A stretch of DNA of 64,000 nt from a bacterium (GCA_030432695.1 JAUILN010000007.1:489553-553552); one strand, 5' to 3'; shown: positions 29,037-41,000, numbered from the stretch's first letter. The notes: generated by a model not told the origin, from the letters alone. Translations and numbers: made by a program.

Positions 29037-30872
29037 TCATCGATCCAACAGCCCGGCCACCAGCTCCGCGACGCGGTCCGCCATGAGCGCGTATCCCGCG
29101 TCACTGCAGTGGCCGTCCGACGCGAACAGCGGGGCACGCGCTTCGGCACCTTTGGGGAAGAACCCGAACATGTCGGCACACGGCACCGCAGACCGCGCGC
29201 AGAACGACCTGAGAGCAGCCTGGACGTCGCTCTGCTCGAACGGGTAGGTCACGACGACCAGTTCCGCACCAGCACGTCGGCAGAGCGCGGCGATCCGCTC
29301 GAGGTGGCGCTGCAGCACCTCGTCCCACGTGAGGCCATCCGCGGTCGCGGAATGCGCGGCCCGCCACCGTACGAGCAGGTCCGCCGCCGCCCCGGCATCC
29401 AGCCCGCCGCGGCGGAACGAGGCGAGCACCAGCTCCTCCTCGGTGTCTTCCGCCAACGAGCGCAGCCGGTCGGCCAGCCACGCCGGGTCGTCGGTCTCCT
29501 GGACGGCGCGCGCGATCCACTCCGCCCGCGCGTCCGGAGCCTTGAAGATGCGGATCGCAAGGCTGTAGGCGCGCTGCGTCGCGAACTCATCCGTGCGCGC
29601 GGCAGCGAGCGCAGTCTGGACCCGCGCGGGTAGCTCTTCACGGGGAGCGTGCTCGCAGGCGAACCCCAACGCCAGCAGGTGCAGGTCGACCTCGACCGGA
29701 CCGAAAGCGAGGTGTCGATCGAACAGCTCGATCGCATCCTCCCACGCACCGACCGTGACCAACGCCCGCATCGCCAATCCGACGAGGTCGGCCGACGCAC
29801 CGGGCTGCGCTCGCTCCTGGAACCCGGCGACGATGTCGCTCTGTTCCTCGGGCGTGAGCCCGCCGTCGGCTCCGAGCTCCAGCAGCCCGACCAGGGCCCG
29901 GTCGCGCACGCCGTCACGCGGATCGGCGGTCGCCAGCAGGTCGCGGAACCGGTCCCGCGCACCGGTGACATCGCCATCCATCCGAGCCCGTTCCGCGCTC
30001 ATCAGCAGGTCGGTCTCGGTCACGATGTCGGCCGGATCCTCGTCGCTCGGCGTCAGAGCCAGATGCTGACCGCTCTCCGACGCGAGCAACCAACCCGATT
30101 CGGCCCGGGTGGGGACGAAGCGTTCGACCGGCAGCTTGCCGGACGGATCGGTCAGGGTCAGGCGCGCGCGTTCGCCGCGCCCCTCCCAGGTCCAGCCGTA
30201 CCGCGCCGGTCCGATCTGACAGCGGCCGTCGGCGTCGAAGCGCGCGGGCACACCGGTCGGCAGGACCGCCCAGGTTCCGAGCAGCTCCACACCTTCACCA
30301 GGCTCGAAGTCACTCGGAGGGCCGTTCTCGGCGCCCTCCGCGGTCTCGCCGCCGCCGCGATCGGAGCCCTCGAACAAGCCCTGACCGTGGAACAGGATCC
30401 TGAGCAATCGCAAGGTCCGGAACTCCAGGGAGAACGATCCGGAGTCCACATCCTCCTCCGCGGCCAATCCGCGGCGCCGCCACTTGTCGTTGCAGCCGAT
30501 CAGCACACAGACCACCCGCGGCTGCTGTTCGAGGGCCTTCGGAAGCCGGCGGAGTACATCCATCGAGTCGCTGCCGGGCCAGCCCATGTTGGCGACCTCG
30601 ACCTCTCGACCGAGGCGCGTTCGCAGCCGGATCGCGAGTTGGCTGGGATAGGCTCCGGCACGCGACTCTGCGCCGACCCCGAAGGTGAAGCTGTCGCCCA
30701 GACAGACCACCTCGACATTGCCGTCCGCAGATTCGCACGTGTCCTCCGGTGAGGTCCCGAGCACCCAGACCGTGACGGCGCCCAGCTGCAGGATCAGTTC
30801 CAAGGCGACCACGCTGGCACCGATTGCCAAGGCGACGCGACGCCACAGGACCGATGCATGCACCTCAGTCAT
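29037..30872 (-). CDS. SGNH/GDSL-like hydrolase with large insertion
   Basis: VVCLGDSFTFGVGAE, NMGWPGSDSMDV, VLIGCNDKWR, DGHCSDAGYALMA. Confidence 0.75.
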   Translation of the reverse strand: MTEVHASVLWRRVALAIGASVVALELILQLGAVTVWVLGTSPEDTCESADGNVEVVCLGDSFTFGVGAESRAGAYPSQLAIRLRTRLGREVEVANMGWPGSDSMDVLRRLPKALEQQPRVVCVLIGCNDKWRRRGLAAEEDVDSGSFSLEFRTLRLLRILFHGQGLFEGSDRGGGETAEGAENGPPSDFEPGEGVELLGTWAVLPTGVPARFDADGRCQIGPARYGWTWEGRGERARLTLTDPSGKLPVERFVPTRAESGWLLASESGQHLALTPSDEDPADIVTETDLLMSAERARMDGDVTGARDRFRDLLATADPRDGVRDRALVGLLELGADGGLTPEEQSDIVAGFQERAQPGASADLVGLAMRALVTVGAWEDAIELFDRHLAFGPVEVDLHLLALGFACEHAPREELPARVQTALAAARTDEFATQRAYSLAIRIFKAPDARAEWIARAVQETDDPAWLADRLRSLAEDTEEELVLASFRRGGLDAGAAADLLVRWRAAHSATADGLTWDEVLQRHLERIAALCRRAGAELVVVTYPFEQSDVQAALRSFCARSAVPCADMFGFFPKGAEARAPLFASDGHCSDAGYALMADRVAELVAGLLDR

Positions 30873-32724
30873 CGATCACCTCCGCGATCTCCACGGCCAC
30901 CCTTCGGGCCATTAATGCGTAGCCAGCGTCGCTGCAATGGCCATCGGGCGCGAACAGGGGCTGCCGTTCGGCCTCACCGGTGGGAAACACCGAGCGCATC
31001 TCCGCCAACCGCACCCCCGAACTCGTCGCGAAGTCCCGCAAGGTCTCCTGCAGCTCACGGATCTCGAACGGATATGTGAGTGCGACGAGCGTCACGCCGC
31101 GTGCGACACAGGCCTCGTGCAGTCGTGCGAGGTGCCTGGTGAGCACAGCCCTCCAGTCGAGGCCTCCTTCGGCGGCAGCAGCGTCACGGAGTCGCTCCAG
31201 CGCCGGACCGGGATCGACCCCCAGCCGCCTCGCCACCGCTTCCACCCTGGCCTCGTCGAGCCAGGACCGGCGACGTTGGAACTCTGTCGTCAGGTCCCCG
31301 CCGGACCGGTCGTCCTCGGCCGCAGCGCGGACCAACACATCGATCTGATCCTCCTGGCTGTCCGACACCGACAGCTGAATCAGCCTGGCAGCATTTCGGA
31401 CTTCGACGGTCGACGTCGGATCCGCGAGCAGCGCCGAGACGATCCGGATCACGTCCTCCCTGGTCCTCGACTGGCTCGCGGCACGTGCCTGTGCGAGCCG
31501 CAGCCCGGGTTCGATCGAGCCAGACCTCGCGGCCCGTCGCTCCACTCGCTCGTAGGCGTCGTCGTAGCGACCCGCACGCATCAGGGACCTGACCAGTGAT
31601 CTCTCGACCGCGACGTCGTCGTGCCCATCCGCCAGGTCCCGCAATCGCTCCAGTCGCTCGGCGATCGCACCGGACGAACCCGCGTCGTCGACCGCGATCA
31701 CTACCAGGAGTTCGAGCGCCTTGGCCCGCTGTTCCGCCGGGAGCCGCGAGTCGAACGCGATCGGTGGAAGCACTTCCCGGAACTCATCGATCCGACCCTC
31801 CGAGATGCCGATCTCGGCCTGGCGGAGATAGAGCCGACTCCGTGCCTCGCCAGCCGCGAGATCGTCCATCGGCAGCAGCGCCGATCGCGATCCGGCTGCG
31901 TCGGTGAGCGCCCAGCCCAGCTCACGTCGCTCGGCCCGGAACGACCGCACACCAGCGTCCGAGGGTTCCAGCCGGGAGGCCGTGGGATCGCGCGGAACGC
32001 CGACCCGTAGCTCGCCGGAGACATAGCCCCAGGCGAGATCCGCGTCGCCGATGCGACAGCTTCCGTTCTCGGCAAGGATCACCGGCAGGTCACCGGGCAC
32101 CAGCTGCCAGCCGCCGACCAGGTCCCGGGCTTCCCCGGTCCCGACGACCGAGTTCTCCACGGCCATCGCCTGGGCTGTGTCGCCCTGGAACGACCCGAGC
32201 CCACGCGAGAGGATCCGGACCAACTCGACCGACCGCAGCTTCCACTCGAACCGCGCCGCCGCCCCCTCGGTACCGTCCAGGTCCAGTTCCTCGATCAACG
32301 CCGGATGTCGCCAGCGGTCGTTGACGCCCACCAGCACGCAGAGGACTCGCGGCTCGCCGGCCAGGGCGAGGCCGGCGCGCTCGAGAACGTCACTCGAGTC
32401 GGAACCGGGCTTGCCGAGGTTCTGCACTTCGACCGTGCGACCGAGCTGCTCGGACAGCAGGTCGGCGAGCTGGCTCGGATACGCGGCGTCGGGCCCGCTG
32501 GCACCCATGCCGAAGGTGTAGCTGTCGCCGACGCAGACGACCTCGGCCCGAGCTTCCTCGGGGTCGGCATCCGCCGAACCGCCGATCCAGACTGCCGCCG
32601 CGAGCAACTGCAACAGCAGCTCGAGACCCAGCGCCGAGCTGAGCACCACCAGCGCGCCGCGCGCCACCCATTTGCGGGACCGCGATCGTCCTGGGGATCC
32701 TGGGTTGGTCTCGTCGTTGGTCAA
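30865..32724 (-). CDS. SGNH/GDSL-like hydrolase with large insertion (tandem paralogue)
   Basis: VVCVGDSYTFGMGAS, NLGKPGSDSSDV, VLVGVNDRWR, DGHCSDAGYALMA; 8-bp overlap with the downstream paralogue. Confidence 0.75.
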   Translation of the reverse strand: MTNDETNPGSPGRSRSRKWVARGALVVLSSALGLELLLQLLAAAVWIGGSADADPEEARAEVVCVGDSYTFGMGASGPDAAYPSQLADLLSEQLGRTVEVQNLGKPGSDSSDVLERAGLALAGEPRVLCVLVGVNDRWRHPALIEELDLDGTEGAAARFEWKLRSVELVRILSRGLGSFQGDTAQAMAVENSVVGTGEARDLVGGWQLVPGDLPVILAENGSCRIGDADLAWGYVSGELRVGVPRDPTASRLEPSDAGVRSFRAERRELGWALTDAAGSRSALLPMDDLAAGEARSRLYLRQAEIGISEGRIDEFREVLPPIAFDSRLPAEQRAKALELLVVIAVDDAGSSGAIAERLERLRDLADGHDDVAVERSLVRSLMRAGRYDDAYERVERRAARSGSIEPGLRLAQARAASQSRTREDVIRIVSALLADPTSTVEVRNAARLIQLSVSDSQEDQIDVLVRAAAEDDRSGGDLTTEFQRRRSWLDEARVEAVARRLGVDPGPALERLRDAAAAEGGLDWRAVLTRHLARLHEACVARGVTLVALTYPFEIRELQETLRDFATSSGVRLAEMRSVFPTGEAERQPLFAPDGHCSDAGYALMARRVAVEIAEVIDD

Positions 32725-32915
32725 GGTCCGGCCTGCTCACGCCACGCGGGCGAAGGCATGAGACCCGGTCACCGGGCCGCTGGGGAAGTAAGGGTGTCCC
32801 ACATCGGGATCAACGACCCGGAGCGTAGCGATCGAGACCGACGCCGGGGCAGTCGCGACCATGGGTCATGGCAGGCGACCCAGCGCCTATCGCGCCGCTT
32901 CCCCAGAGTGGTCGA

Positions 32916-33992
32916 TCAGAGCTCGATCGACCGGCCGGTGCGGAACGCCTCGTCGGCAGCCAACACGATCCGCAGCGAGTTCACCGCATCGGCGAGGTGC
33001 TCGCCCATGTCGAGATCCTCGCGGATCGCTCGTTCGAACAGCTCCTGTTCCCGCCGGCACAGGCCGTCGTGATCCGGCTCGTCGGTCGTATCGACCCACT
33101 CGTCCGGGCGGGTGAAATCGTCCTCGGCGTCCCGGTCCTGCCAATGGACCCGCAGGGTGTTGGTCTTGGTATGGCTGTCGACGTCGGCCGACTCGGTGCC
33201 GCGCTCCTCACCGCCCCTGTCGACGATGCTCACGCAGCCGCGCGGGCCGATCACATCCTTCACGAAGTATGCGACCTCGCTCATCATCGGCCCCCAACCG
33301 GCCTCGTACCAGCCCACCGAGCCGTCCTCGAAGCTCACCTGCAGCTGGCCGTAGTTGTACATCCCCTCCACGAGTTCGTCGGTGAGCCGCGCACCGATGG
33401 CGCTCACCCGCACCGGCTTGCTGCGCGTCATCTGGCACATGACGTCCACGTAGTGCACGCCGCAGTCGACGATCGGCGAGATCGTGTCCATCAGCGCCTT
33501 GTGGGTCCGCCAGTCCTTGCCACGGCTCTGCTGGTTGAGGTTCATCCGCATCACCAGCGGCTTGCCGAGTTCGCGCGCGACCTCGATGAACTTCGTCCAG
33601 GCCGGGTGCACGCGGAGGATATAGCCCACCACCACCTTGCGGCCCTTGGCCGCCGCCAGGTCCACGATCTCGCTGGCCTGGTTCACCGTCTCGGCGAGCG
33701 GCTTCTCGACGAACAGGTGACAGCCCGCTTCCAGCGCCTTGCGCGCATACTCGTGGTGCGTGCCGGGGTAGGTGTTGATCGAGACCGCATCCGGACGGGT
33801 CTCGGACAGCGCGGCCTCGAAGTCCCCGAAGGTCGCATAGCCGCCCCCCAGCTCCTGGTTCAGGGCATCGCGCGACCCCGCACCCCGGCTCACCAGACCA
33901 ACGATCTCGAACCCGTCCATCGCGTGGTAGGCGCGCGCGTGGCTTGCCCCCATGTTGCCGCAACCGACCACCAGCACTCGAATCCTGCTCAT
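32916..33992 (-). CDS. Gfo/Idh/MocA-family oxidoreductase
   Basis: RVLVVGCGNMGASHARAYHAM Rossmann N terminus; LFVEKPLAETVNQA (EKP). Confidence 0.85.
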   Translation of the reverse strand: MSRIRVLVVGCGNMGASHARAYHAMDGFEIVGLVSRGAGSRDALNQELGGGYATFGDFEAALSETRPDAVSINTYPGTHHEYARKALEAGCHLFVEKPLAETVNQASEIVDLAAAKGRKVVVGYILRVHPAWTKFIEVARELGKPLVMRMNLNQQSRGKDWRTHKALMDTISPIVDCGVHYVDVMCQMTRSKPVRVSAIGARLTDELVEGMYNYGQLQVSFEDGSVGWYEAGWGPMMSEVAYFVKDVIGPRGCVSIVDRGGEERGTESADVDSHTKTNTLRVHWQDRDAEDDFTRPDEWVDTTDEPDHDGLCRREQELFERAIREDLDMGEHLADAVNSLRIVLAADEAFRTGRSIEL

Positions 33993-34082
33993 GGTGCCGT
34001 TGTAGCGGGCACGGCGCGAAATGCACCGCGCGTCGCGGGGGGAACCGCGGGTGCGATACCGCTCCGGTCAGCACCGTGCCGG

Positions 34083-37000
34083 TCAGCGCGGCACGCGCGC
34101 GACCAGCGTCGTGGATCCATCCTCCATCGCCGCCTCCACCTCCACCCGGCGCGCGCGGACCAGCTCGAGGTCGCGGCGGACCAGCTCGCGTTGGCTCTCG
34201 ATCGGCTCGCAATCGATGAACCGCCGGGCGATGGCCTCGGCATCTTCCAGGTGGCGTCCGGCGACCTCCAGGTCGCCGAGGGCGATCGCACACTCGGCTG
34301 CGACGCGTGCCACGAGCGGGAACGACCGCGCATTGATCCGCTGGGCGATGCGGAGCAGCTTCTCGGACGCGCGCCGATCGCGCTGTTCGGGGTCGACCAC
34401 GTGCACGAGGCCCAGGAGGGCGAGGGCCGTGGAACTCTCCCGACGAGACTGCAGGAGATGTTTCGACTCACAGAGCATGAGCGGTTCGCGGGCTTCTCCG
34501 AACCGTCCCAGCTGGAGCAGGGCCCTCGCCGTCTCGAGCAGGCGTCGGCCCATCGAGTAGGAGGGCTCGGCGGCGTCGACCAGTTCTCCGGCCCGCTCCA
34601 GGGCTTCGAGCGCCTCGACCGGACGCCCCAACTGGTTGAGGACCATCCCGAGCATCAGCAGGTGATCGGGCTCACCGGGCTCCAGCTCGTGGACCCGGCG
34701 GATCACCGGTATGGCGGCTTCGAGCTCACCGGTCTGCAGGACCATCATCATGCCGAGGTTCCGAGCAGTGACCTTGTGGTAGGGGGCGGCGTCGAAGGCC
34801 GCTCGGAAATGCTCGCGCACGTCCGCGACGGTGCGGCGGAACGACTCGATGGCCTCGGCGTGCGCCTCGCGCGCGGCGGCTCCCAGCTTGGAGTGTTCCT
34901 TGAACACCGCGACCCGCAGGTCGGTGTGCTCCGCGCGGAGCCGCGGCGCATCGAGCATGGCGAGACGATCCTCGACCATCCATGAGCCGGTTCCACGCGC
35001 CCGGGCCGCCTCCAACGTGGCACGAGCCGCATCGTGGTCCCCGCGCAGACCCTGGATCTCGGCGAGCTCCAGCGAGGTCTGCACCGCCAATGCAGGGTCG
35101 ACGCGGTTCTCGAGCCGCGCGGCGAGTCCCTCGCACCCGCTGCGCAGTAGGGCATCGACGCGGTCGTCGTGCACGTCCTTGCCGAGCAACGCCAGCATGC
35201 GCACCAGTGCCAACGCCAACTCCGGGGCGTCCGGGTGTCGCTCCATCGCCTCGCTGAGCGACTCCACTGCGGCGGCCGGCCCATCGTCACCTCCACGCGC
35301 CCGGTGGATCCGCGCCGTCTCCAACTCCACCGCGATCGGATCGGCTCCGAGTTCACGAGCCCGTTCGACGGCCTCGAGGGCCAGATCCTGGTCGAACGAG
35401 TCGAGCGCCATCGCGATGCGGAGATGAGTGACCCAGGAGGACCCGTAGCGGGAACGGAACGTCGCGACCGCGCGGCGCAGTTCCTCCTCCTCGCCCTGCG
35501 CCGCCAGAGCGCTCACCAGTTCGCCGTGCAGGTGCTCCGACGCGCGCCCGGCCGACAGTTCGAGTGCGCTCCTTAGGGTCGAGGTGGCCAGCCGATATTC
35601 GTCGTGGGAGTCCTTCACCGTCGTACGCCGCAGGATCGAGATCGCGGCGATGAACAGGTCGAGGGGATCTTGCGAGGTCTCGGAGACCTGCAGGTCTTCG
35701 GCCGGCGAACGGCGATACACCTCAGCTCCGATGGCCTCGAGCGACTGCAGGATCGGATGCCGACGAAGCAGCTCCGGCCGACTCGAGAGTTCGCGGCGAG
35801 CACCCTCGGGATCCCCGAGCGTGGCGCGCACCAACGCCAACCCGGCGAGCGCCAGCGCACTGTCGGGATCGCGGGCGAGTGCCGCCTGGAACGGCTCGAG
35901 GGCCCGGTTGCGCAGCGCATCCTCGCGGACGAACAGGAACCCTGCGGCGATCGACCGACTCACCGCCGACTGGATCTCCGCCTCGTGCGCCGCCTGCGCC
36001 CGCGGCAGCTCGAAGGCGAGCCAAGATCCGATCGAGAGCAGCCCCAGCAGCAGGGCCACGGCCATCAGCCGCGCCGGCTCCTGCCGGAGCCAGTTCCAGA
36101 CCCGCGCCGCGGGGCCGCGGGGTACGGCCTCGACCAATCCACCGAGACGAAACGCGCGGAGGTCCGCGGCAAACTGGGCTGGCGTCGCGTAGCGACGCTC
36201 CCGATCGGGGTCCATCGCCTTGTGGACCACCTCCGCGAGGTCACGTGGCACCCAGGTCGCGATCTGCTGACCGAGGCGCGGGACCTTGCGGGACTCGATG
36301 CACTCCAGGCTCTCCTTCGGCGAGCCGCTGGTGGGAGGGCGCAGCGCCAGGAGTTCGTAGAGCAGCGCCCCGAGCCCGTAGACATCGGTGCGAGCATCGA
36401 GGTCGGTCGAGCCACGGAGCTGCTCGGGCGAAGCGTACTGGGCCGTGCCACAGATCGAGTCGTCGCCTTCCCCGGTGGCCGCGTCCTCTGGATCGAGCGC
36501 GACGCCGAAATCGGACAGGTGCGGATTGGCATGCCGATCCAGCAGGACGTTCGACGGCTTGACGTCGCGGTGCAGGACCCCGGCGTCGTGCACCGACCGG
36601 AGGGCGCCGCCGATCTCCTCTCCGACGTGCGCGACCCACTGGACGTAACGGTCCCCGACCAACAGATCGACGACGTCGCATCCGATCAACGCCGCGACCA
36701 CCGCCAGCGCCGGCTCGCCATCCCCGGAATCCGGGGCGCCCGCCACGCCCTCGACCACGTCGGCGAGCGTGCAGCCGTCGATGTAGTCGAGCGCCAGGGC
36801 GAAGCCGTCCTCCGACTCGAGCACCTGCAGGATGCCGACCACCCGGGCGTCGCGGACCCGCGCCATCGCCCGCGCCTCGAACAAGAAGCGCTGCCTCGAC
36901 GCCGCCCGTGCCGCGAGGCCGCGCGGCAGCAGCTTCAGGGCCACATGACGCAGCAGCTCGGTGTCGAAGGCGAGATGGACGATGCCCATGCCGCCTCGAC

Positions 37001-37166
37001 CGAGCTCGCGCTCGACCACGTAGTGGCCGACCCGCCAATCGAGCGCTGCCCCCTCCGGCGCGCCACCCGACGGAAGGCCGGGCGGCGGACCGTTCCACAG
37101 GGGAGCGAGGGTCTCCCGGTCGACGTGCAGCGTCTCGTCACAGGGCCGGCGCGATTCGGGAGTCAT
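34083..37166 (-). CDS. Ser/Thr protein kinase with TM and C-terminal TPR-like region
   Basis: GRGGMGIVHLAF, HVALKLL, VLHRDVKPSNVLLD, LSDFGVAL, GTAQYASPEQLRG. Confidence 0.9.
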   Translation of the reverse strand: MTPESRRPCDETLHVDRETLAPLWNGPPPGLPSGGAPEGAALDWRVGHYVVERELGRGGMGIVHLAFDTELLRHVALKLLPRGLAARAASRQRFLFEARAMARVRDARVVGILQVLESEDGFALALDYIDGCTLADVVEGVAGAPDSGDGEPALAVVAALIGCDVVDLLVGDRYVQWVAHVGEEIGGALRSVHDAGVLHRDVKPSNVLLDRHANPHLSDFGVALDPEDAATGEGDDSICGTAQYASPEQLRGSTDLDARTDVYGLGALLYELLALRPPTSGSPKESLECIESRKVPRLGQQIATWVPRDLAEVVHKAMDPDRERRYATPAQFAADLRAFRLGGLVEAVPRGPAARVWNWLRQEPARLMAVALLLGLLSIGSWLAFELPRAQAAHEAEIQSAVSRSIAAGFLFVREDALRNRALEPFQAALARDPDSALALAGLALVRATLGDPEGARRELSSRPELLRRHPILQSLEAIGAEVYRRSPAEDLQVSETSQDPLDLFIAAISILRRTTVKDSHDEYRLATSTLRSALELSAGRASEHLHGELVSALAAQGEEEELRRAVATFRSRYGSSWVTHLRIAMALDSFDQDLALEAVERARELGADPIAVELETARIHRARGGDDGPAAAVESLSEAMERHPDAPELALALVRMLALLGKDVHDDRVDALLRSGCEGLAARLENRVDPALAVQTSLELAEIQGLRGDHDAARATLEAARARGTGSWMVEDRLAMLDAPRLRAEHTDLRVAVFKEHSKLGAAAREAHAEAIESFRRTVADVREHFRAAFDAAPYHKVTARNLGMMMVLQTGELEAAIPVIRRVHELEPGEPDHLLMLGMVLNQLGRPVEALEALERAGELVDAAEPSYSMGRRLLETARALLQLGRFGEAREPLMLCESKHLLQSRRESSTALALLGLVHVVDPEQRDRRASEKLLRIAQRINARSFPLVARVAAECAIALGDLEVAGRHLEDAEAIARRFIDCEPIESQRELVRRDLELVRARRVEVEAAMEDGSTTLVARVPR

Positions 37167-37472
37167 GGATGGGTCCCAGGCAAGAAAGTGTCGCCGACGA
37201 CGAGCAGAGGGCCCGCACCGCGAGAACTCACCGAACACGTGTCGGAGGCGTCACCACCCGGCTCCGCGGCGCGGTTCCCGTCCGTTCAGGCCTGAAGCGC
37301 AGCGACGACCATCGAGGAACCAGATGTTCGCTCCACCCGGGCAAGACTCCAACCCCAGGACCTCCTCGACCGGTGGTTTCCCCAGCCTCGGTCACGCGGG
37401 CCGACCCGGCTTCGGCAACCGTCCGCGTCGGCCGGCGGTGGCCTGGCGCGACCGAGCCTGATGCACCGGGGG

Positions 37473-38054
37473 TCACCGGGTCTCGCCGATCCTCTGCGCC
37501 AATCGGGCCCGCGCCCGACGCCACGCGCTCGCCGCGGCCGGCGCAGTGGTCCCGAGCACCGCGGCGATCTCGGAGTAGGGCGCGCGCTCGATCCCGCGCA
37601 GCAGAACCAACTGCTGATCCTTCGGTGGCAGCGACTGCACAGCATCCCACAACAGCTCGGCACGCTCCCGGACGACGGCCCGTGACAGGGCCCCCGTCAC
37701 GCTCGCGACCAGCACGTCGGACCGGCCATCACCGGGCAGGGCCCAGTCTCTACGGCGCGCCGCGCGGCCGATGAGGTCACGCAGCCGTCGCGCGAGCGTA
37801 GTCGTCAGGTACTTCGCGAGAACCGGAGTCCGCCGCCGGCCCCGGAGGTCCAGTGTGCCGATCCGCGGCAGGACCCGGAGCCACACGTCCTGGACCAGAT
37901 CCTCGGGATCGCAGAGTCCGGCCAGCCTACCGCGCAGTCGCAGCCGAGCCTCGACCAGGAGCCACGGCGACCAGCGTTCGACCAGCGCCGCGACGCCGTC
38001 TGCCCGCCCCGCGACCGCGCGGGCCACCACCAGGGTGGTCGGATCGCCGCTCAT
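37473..38054 (-). CDS. ECF-type RNA polymerase sigma factor
   Basis: CDPEDLVQDVWLRVLPRI (region 2), LPPKDQQLVLLRGIERAPYSEIAAVLGTTAPAAASAWRRARARL (region 4). Confidence 0.85.
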   Translation of the reverse strand: MSGDPTTLVVARAVAGRADGVAALVERWSPWLLVEARLRLRGRLAGLCDPEDLVQDVWLRVLPRIGTLDLRGRRRTPVLAKYLTTTLARRLRDLIGRAARRRDWALPGDGRSDVLVASVTGALSRAVVRERAELLWDAVQSLPPKDQQLVLLRGIERAPYSEIAAVLGTTAPAAASAWRRARARLAQRIGETR

Positions 38055-41000
38055 CGACCCTCCTCCTCGGCGACCCCGCCGACGACCGCCCCATACGCAG
38101 CCTCGAGCCGTTCCACCTCGGTCGGACGCAGCGCCCGCAGGTCTGCTTCACGGACCTGCCGCAGCAGGCCTTCACGACTGGTCGGCCAGACCGCGACCCG
38201 GTTGCCGACCCCGGAGAGCAGGAGGCTCTGACCGTCTGGATGGAACGCGACGCGACGCGGTTCGACGTCGAGCGCGGCGTAGGCCAGCGACACGGCTCCG
38301 GTGGTCGCGTCGCAGAGCACCACCTCGCCACCGCTCGACCAGACGGCCAACGACTCGCCGTCCGGCGACCAGCACACACCCGCGGCGCCGTCGTCGAGGG
38401 GCGCGAGGTCCAGCACGGGTCGGCCGGCGCGGTCGAACAGCTCGACCACGCCACGCTTGCGCGCCACTGCGACTCGTTCGCCGTCGGGCCGCACCGCGAT
38501 CCCGGCAACCAGGTCGTCGGTCCGACCCAGCACCGTCAGTTCGTGCGCCGCGGAGTCGACCAGCAGCGCGTCGCCCTGGTCCGAGACCGCCATGACCAGC
38601 TCCCCTTCCCCGACCCACTCCACCCAGGCGATCGGCCGGCCGAGGTTGGCGACGCGCTGGTCCCGACCCTCCAGATCCTGGACCGACACGTTGCCGTGCT
38701 CATCCCCGCAGAGCCAACGCGGCGCACCATCCGGGTTCGGATCGACGGCGAGGGCCCGCGCCTCGCTCGGCAGCTCGAAGCTCTTCACTCGCCGACCCTC
38801 GCGGTCGAACACGTAGACCTCGCGCGCGCCGAGCACCGCCAGATGGCGATCGTCGAGCACGGCAACCAGGTGGCGCGGGTTGTCCGCATCGAGTTCCAAC
38901 GCACCGACGTCCACGACCTCGCCGGCGACGCCCCGCAGGTCGTGGAACCGCGCCCGCCGATCCTCGCAGCTCGACAGCAGTCCGGTTCCGTCGGGAGTGA
39001 ACTCCATCAGCAGCGCATCGGTGCCCGCGGTGGGCAGCGTGGCCAGCAACCGGCCCTCGGGGAACGACCGCCACTCGATCGCGCGATGGCGCGCCACCGC
39101 GACCGACCGTCCGCCGGGCGCCAGCACCGCGCGCGCCGCCCACACACCATCGCCGCCGAGGTCGAGATCGCCTCGGGCATGACTCGCCCACAGGCGGACC
39201 GTGTGGTCGAGGCCGGCACTGACCACTCGGCCGTCGCGGAGCGCCCCGAGTTCGGTGACCCAGTGGTCATGTCCGGCCAACAGCCGGGCGGCGCGCGCCT
39301 GACCATCGTGGATCCACAGCGCCCGGTCTTCGCCACCACTGAGGATCCGACCATCGGCGGCCAGCAGGACACGCCGCACCGGCACGTGATGGCCGGGCAG
39401 CGGGATCGTCTTGCGGGTCTCTGCGAGATACAGCACGACGCCCTTGGAGAACGTGCCCAGCACGATCCGCGACAGGTCGGGGGCGACGTCGAACGACACC
39501 ACTTCACCGAGGCCACTCACCTCACCGCAGATGCCGGAGCGCAGGTCTCGCAGGTGCAGACCGTTGCCCGCGCCCTCGCGGCGGACCGCGCCCACCGCCA
39601 CCAGGCGCCCTTCGCTGGCGGCGACGAACCGCGGCCGCTGGTAGGGACGGCAGCGCCAATCGGCACGCACGCCCGAATCCGGATCGAGCGGCTCCGCCAC
39701 GCAGAATCCGCCTTCGGTCGCGACCGCGACGTGGCCGGGATCCGCGATCCAGGCGACGCGAGCCGGAACGTCCGGGAGGCCGTCCAGGACCACGCGGCGG
39801 GAGCCGTCGGAGTGGACCAGCACCACGCGCCGATCCGCGGTCCCGAGCAACAGATCACCGGTCTCCGGACCGGCGGCCACCGCGCACACCGGCAGACCTT
39901 GGACCAGGACCTCGGTCCGCCCTGTCCGCAGGTCGACGCGCGAGACTCCCTCCGGCCCCGGAACCAACGCGGCCCCGCCATCGGCCTCGACCACGAAGTC
40001 GGACAGGGCCCGGTCGAGATCGGCGAGTTCGTCGAGGTGCGCCGCGCCCGACGCCTCCTCGGCGTCGCCCACCAGGATCCGTCCGTCGCCACACGCGACC
40101 ACGAAGCGTCGGCCGCCCGGGAGCACCTCGAGGGCTCCGCAGACCGACTCGCCCAGATCCCAGACGCGGTCCTCCCGGAGTTCGCTCCAGGCCCGGTGCA
40201 GCGCGGTGAAGGCGCGCCGGGTACCTGCGCTCGACGGGTCTGAGCCCAGACCGGCATCGACCGCTCGTTGCGCGAGGTGCAGGCCGCGCCCGGGGGACCG
40301 CGGCGTCTCCTCGTCGCTCGCCATGGCGAGAGCCAGCGTCCGGCTCCGCCCCAGCGCCAGGCGGGTGGCGAGCTGCTCGCTCGCCAGCTCGGCGTTCAAC
40401 GACCACATGCCGATCCACGCCGCGCCGACAACGACCAGGACGGCAGCCGACAGGCCAGCGGTCAGCGGATGCCGACGTGCCCAGCTCCAGGTGCGTCCCA
40501 GCGGCCCGCGCCGGCGCGCCAGCACCGGCTCCCCGCGGCGCAGGCGCGCCAGGTCGTCGGCGAACGCGGCGGCGTCGGGGTAGCGGGCTGCGGGCTCCTT
40601 GGCGAGCGCGCGCTCGAGGATCGCCGCGAGGTCCCGGTTCGGGCGAGTGACGACGGTTCGGTCGACCCGCGCCTCGGTCTCCAGGATCGCCCGCCATACC
40701 GACTCGGCCGTCGGTCGGACGGCGGCTTCGCCGTCGGGTCGGTGCCGCAGGAACGGATGCTGCAGCGTCACCAGCTCGTAGAGGGTCACACCCAGTGCGT
40801 GGACGTCCGTGCGGGCGTCGACCGCCTGGCCACGGATCTGCTCCGGCGCCATGTAGGCCGGCGTGCCGATGCGGTCGCCACTGCGGGTGCGCAGCGAGTC
40901 GCGGTCTTCGGCCAGCGCCAGCCCGAAGTCGAGGATCACCGGAAGGCCCGCAGTATCGAGCATCAGGTTCCCGGGCTTCAGGTCACGGTGGACGATGCCG

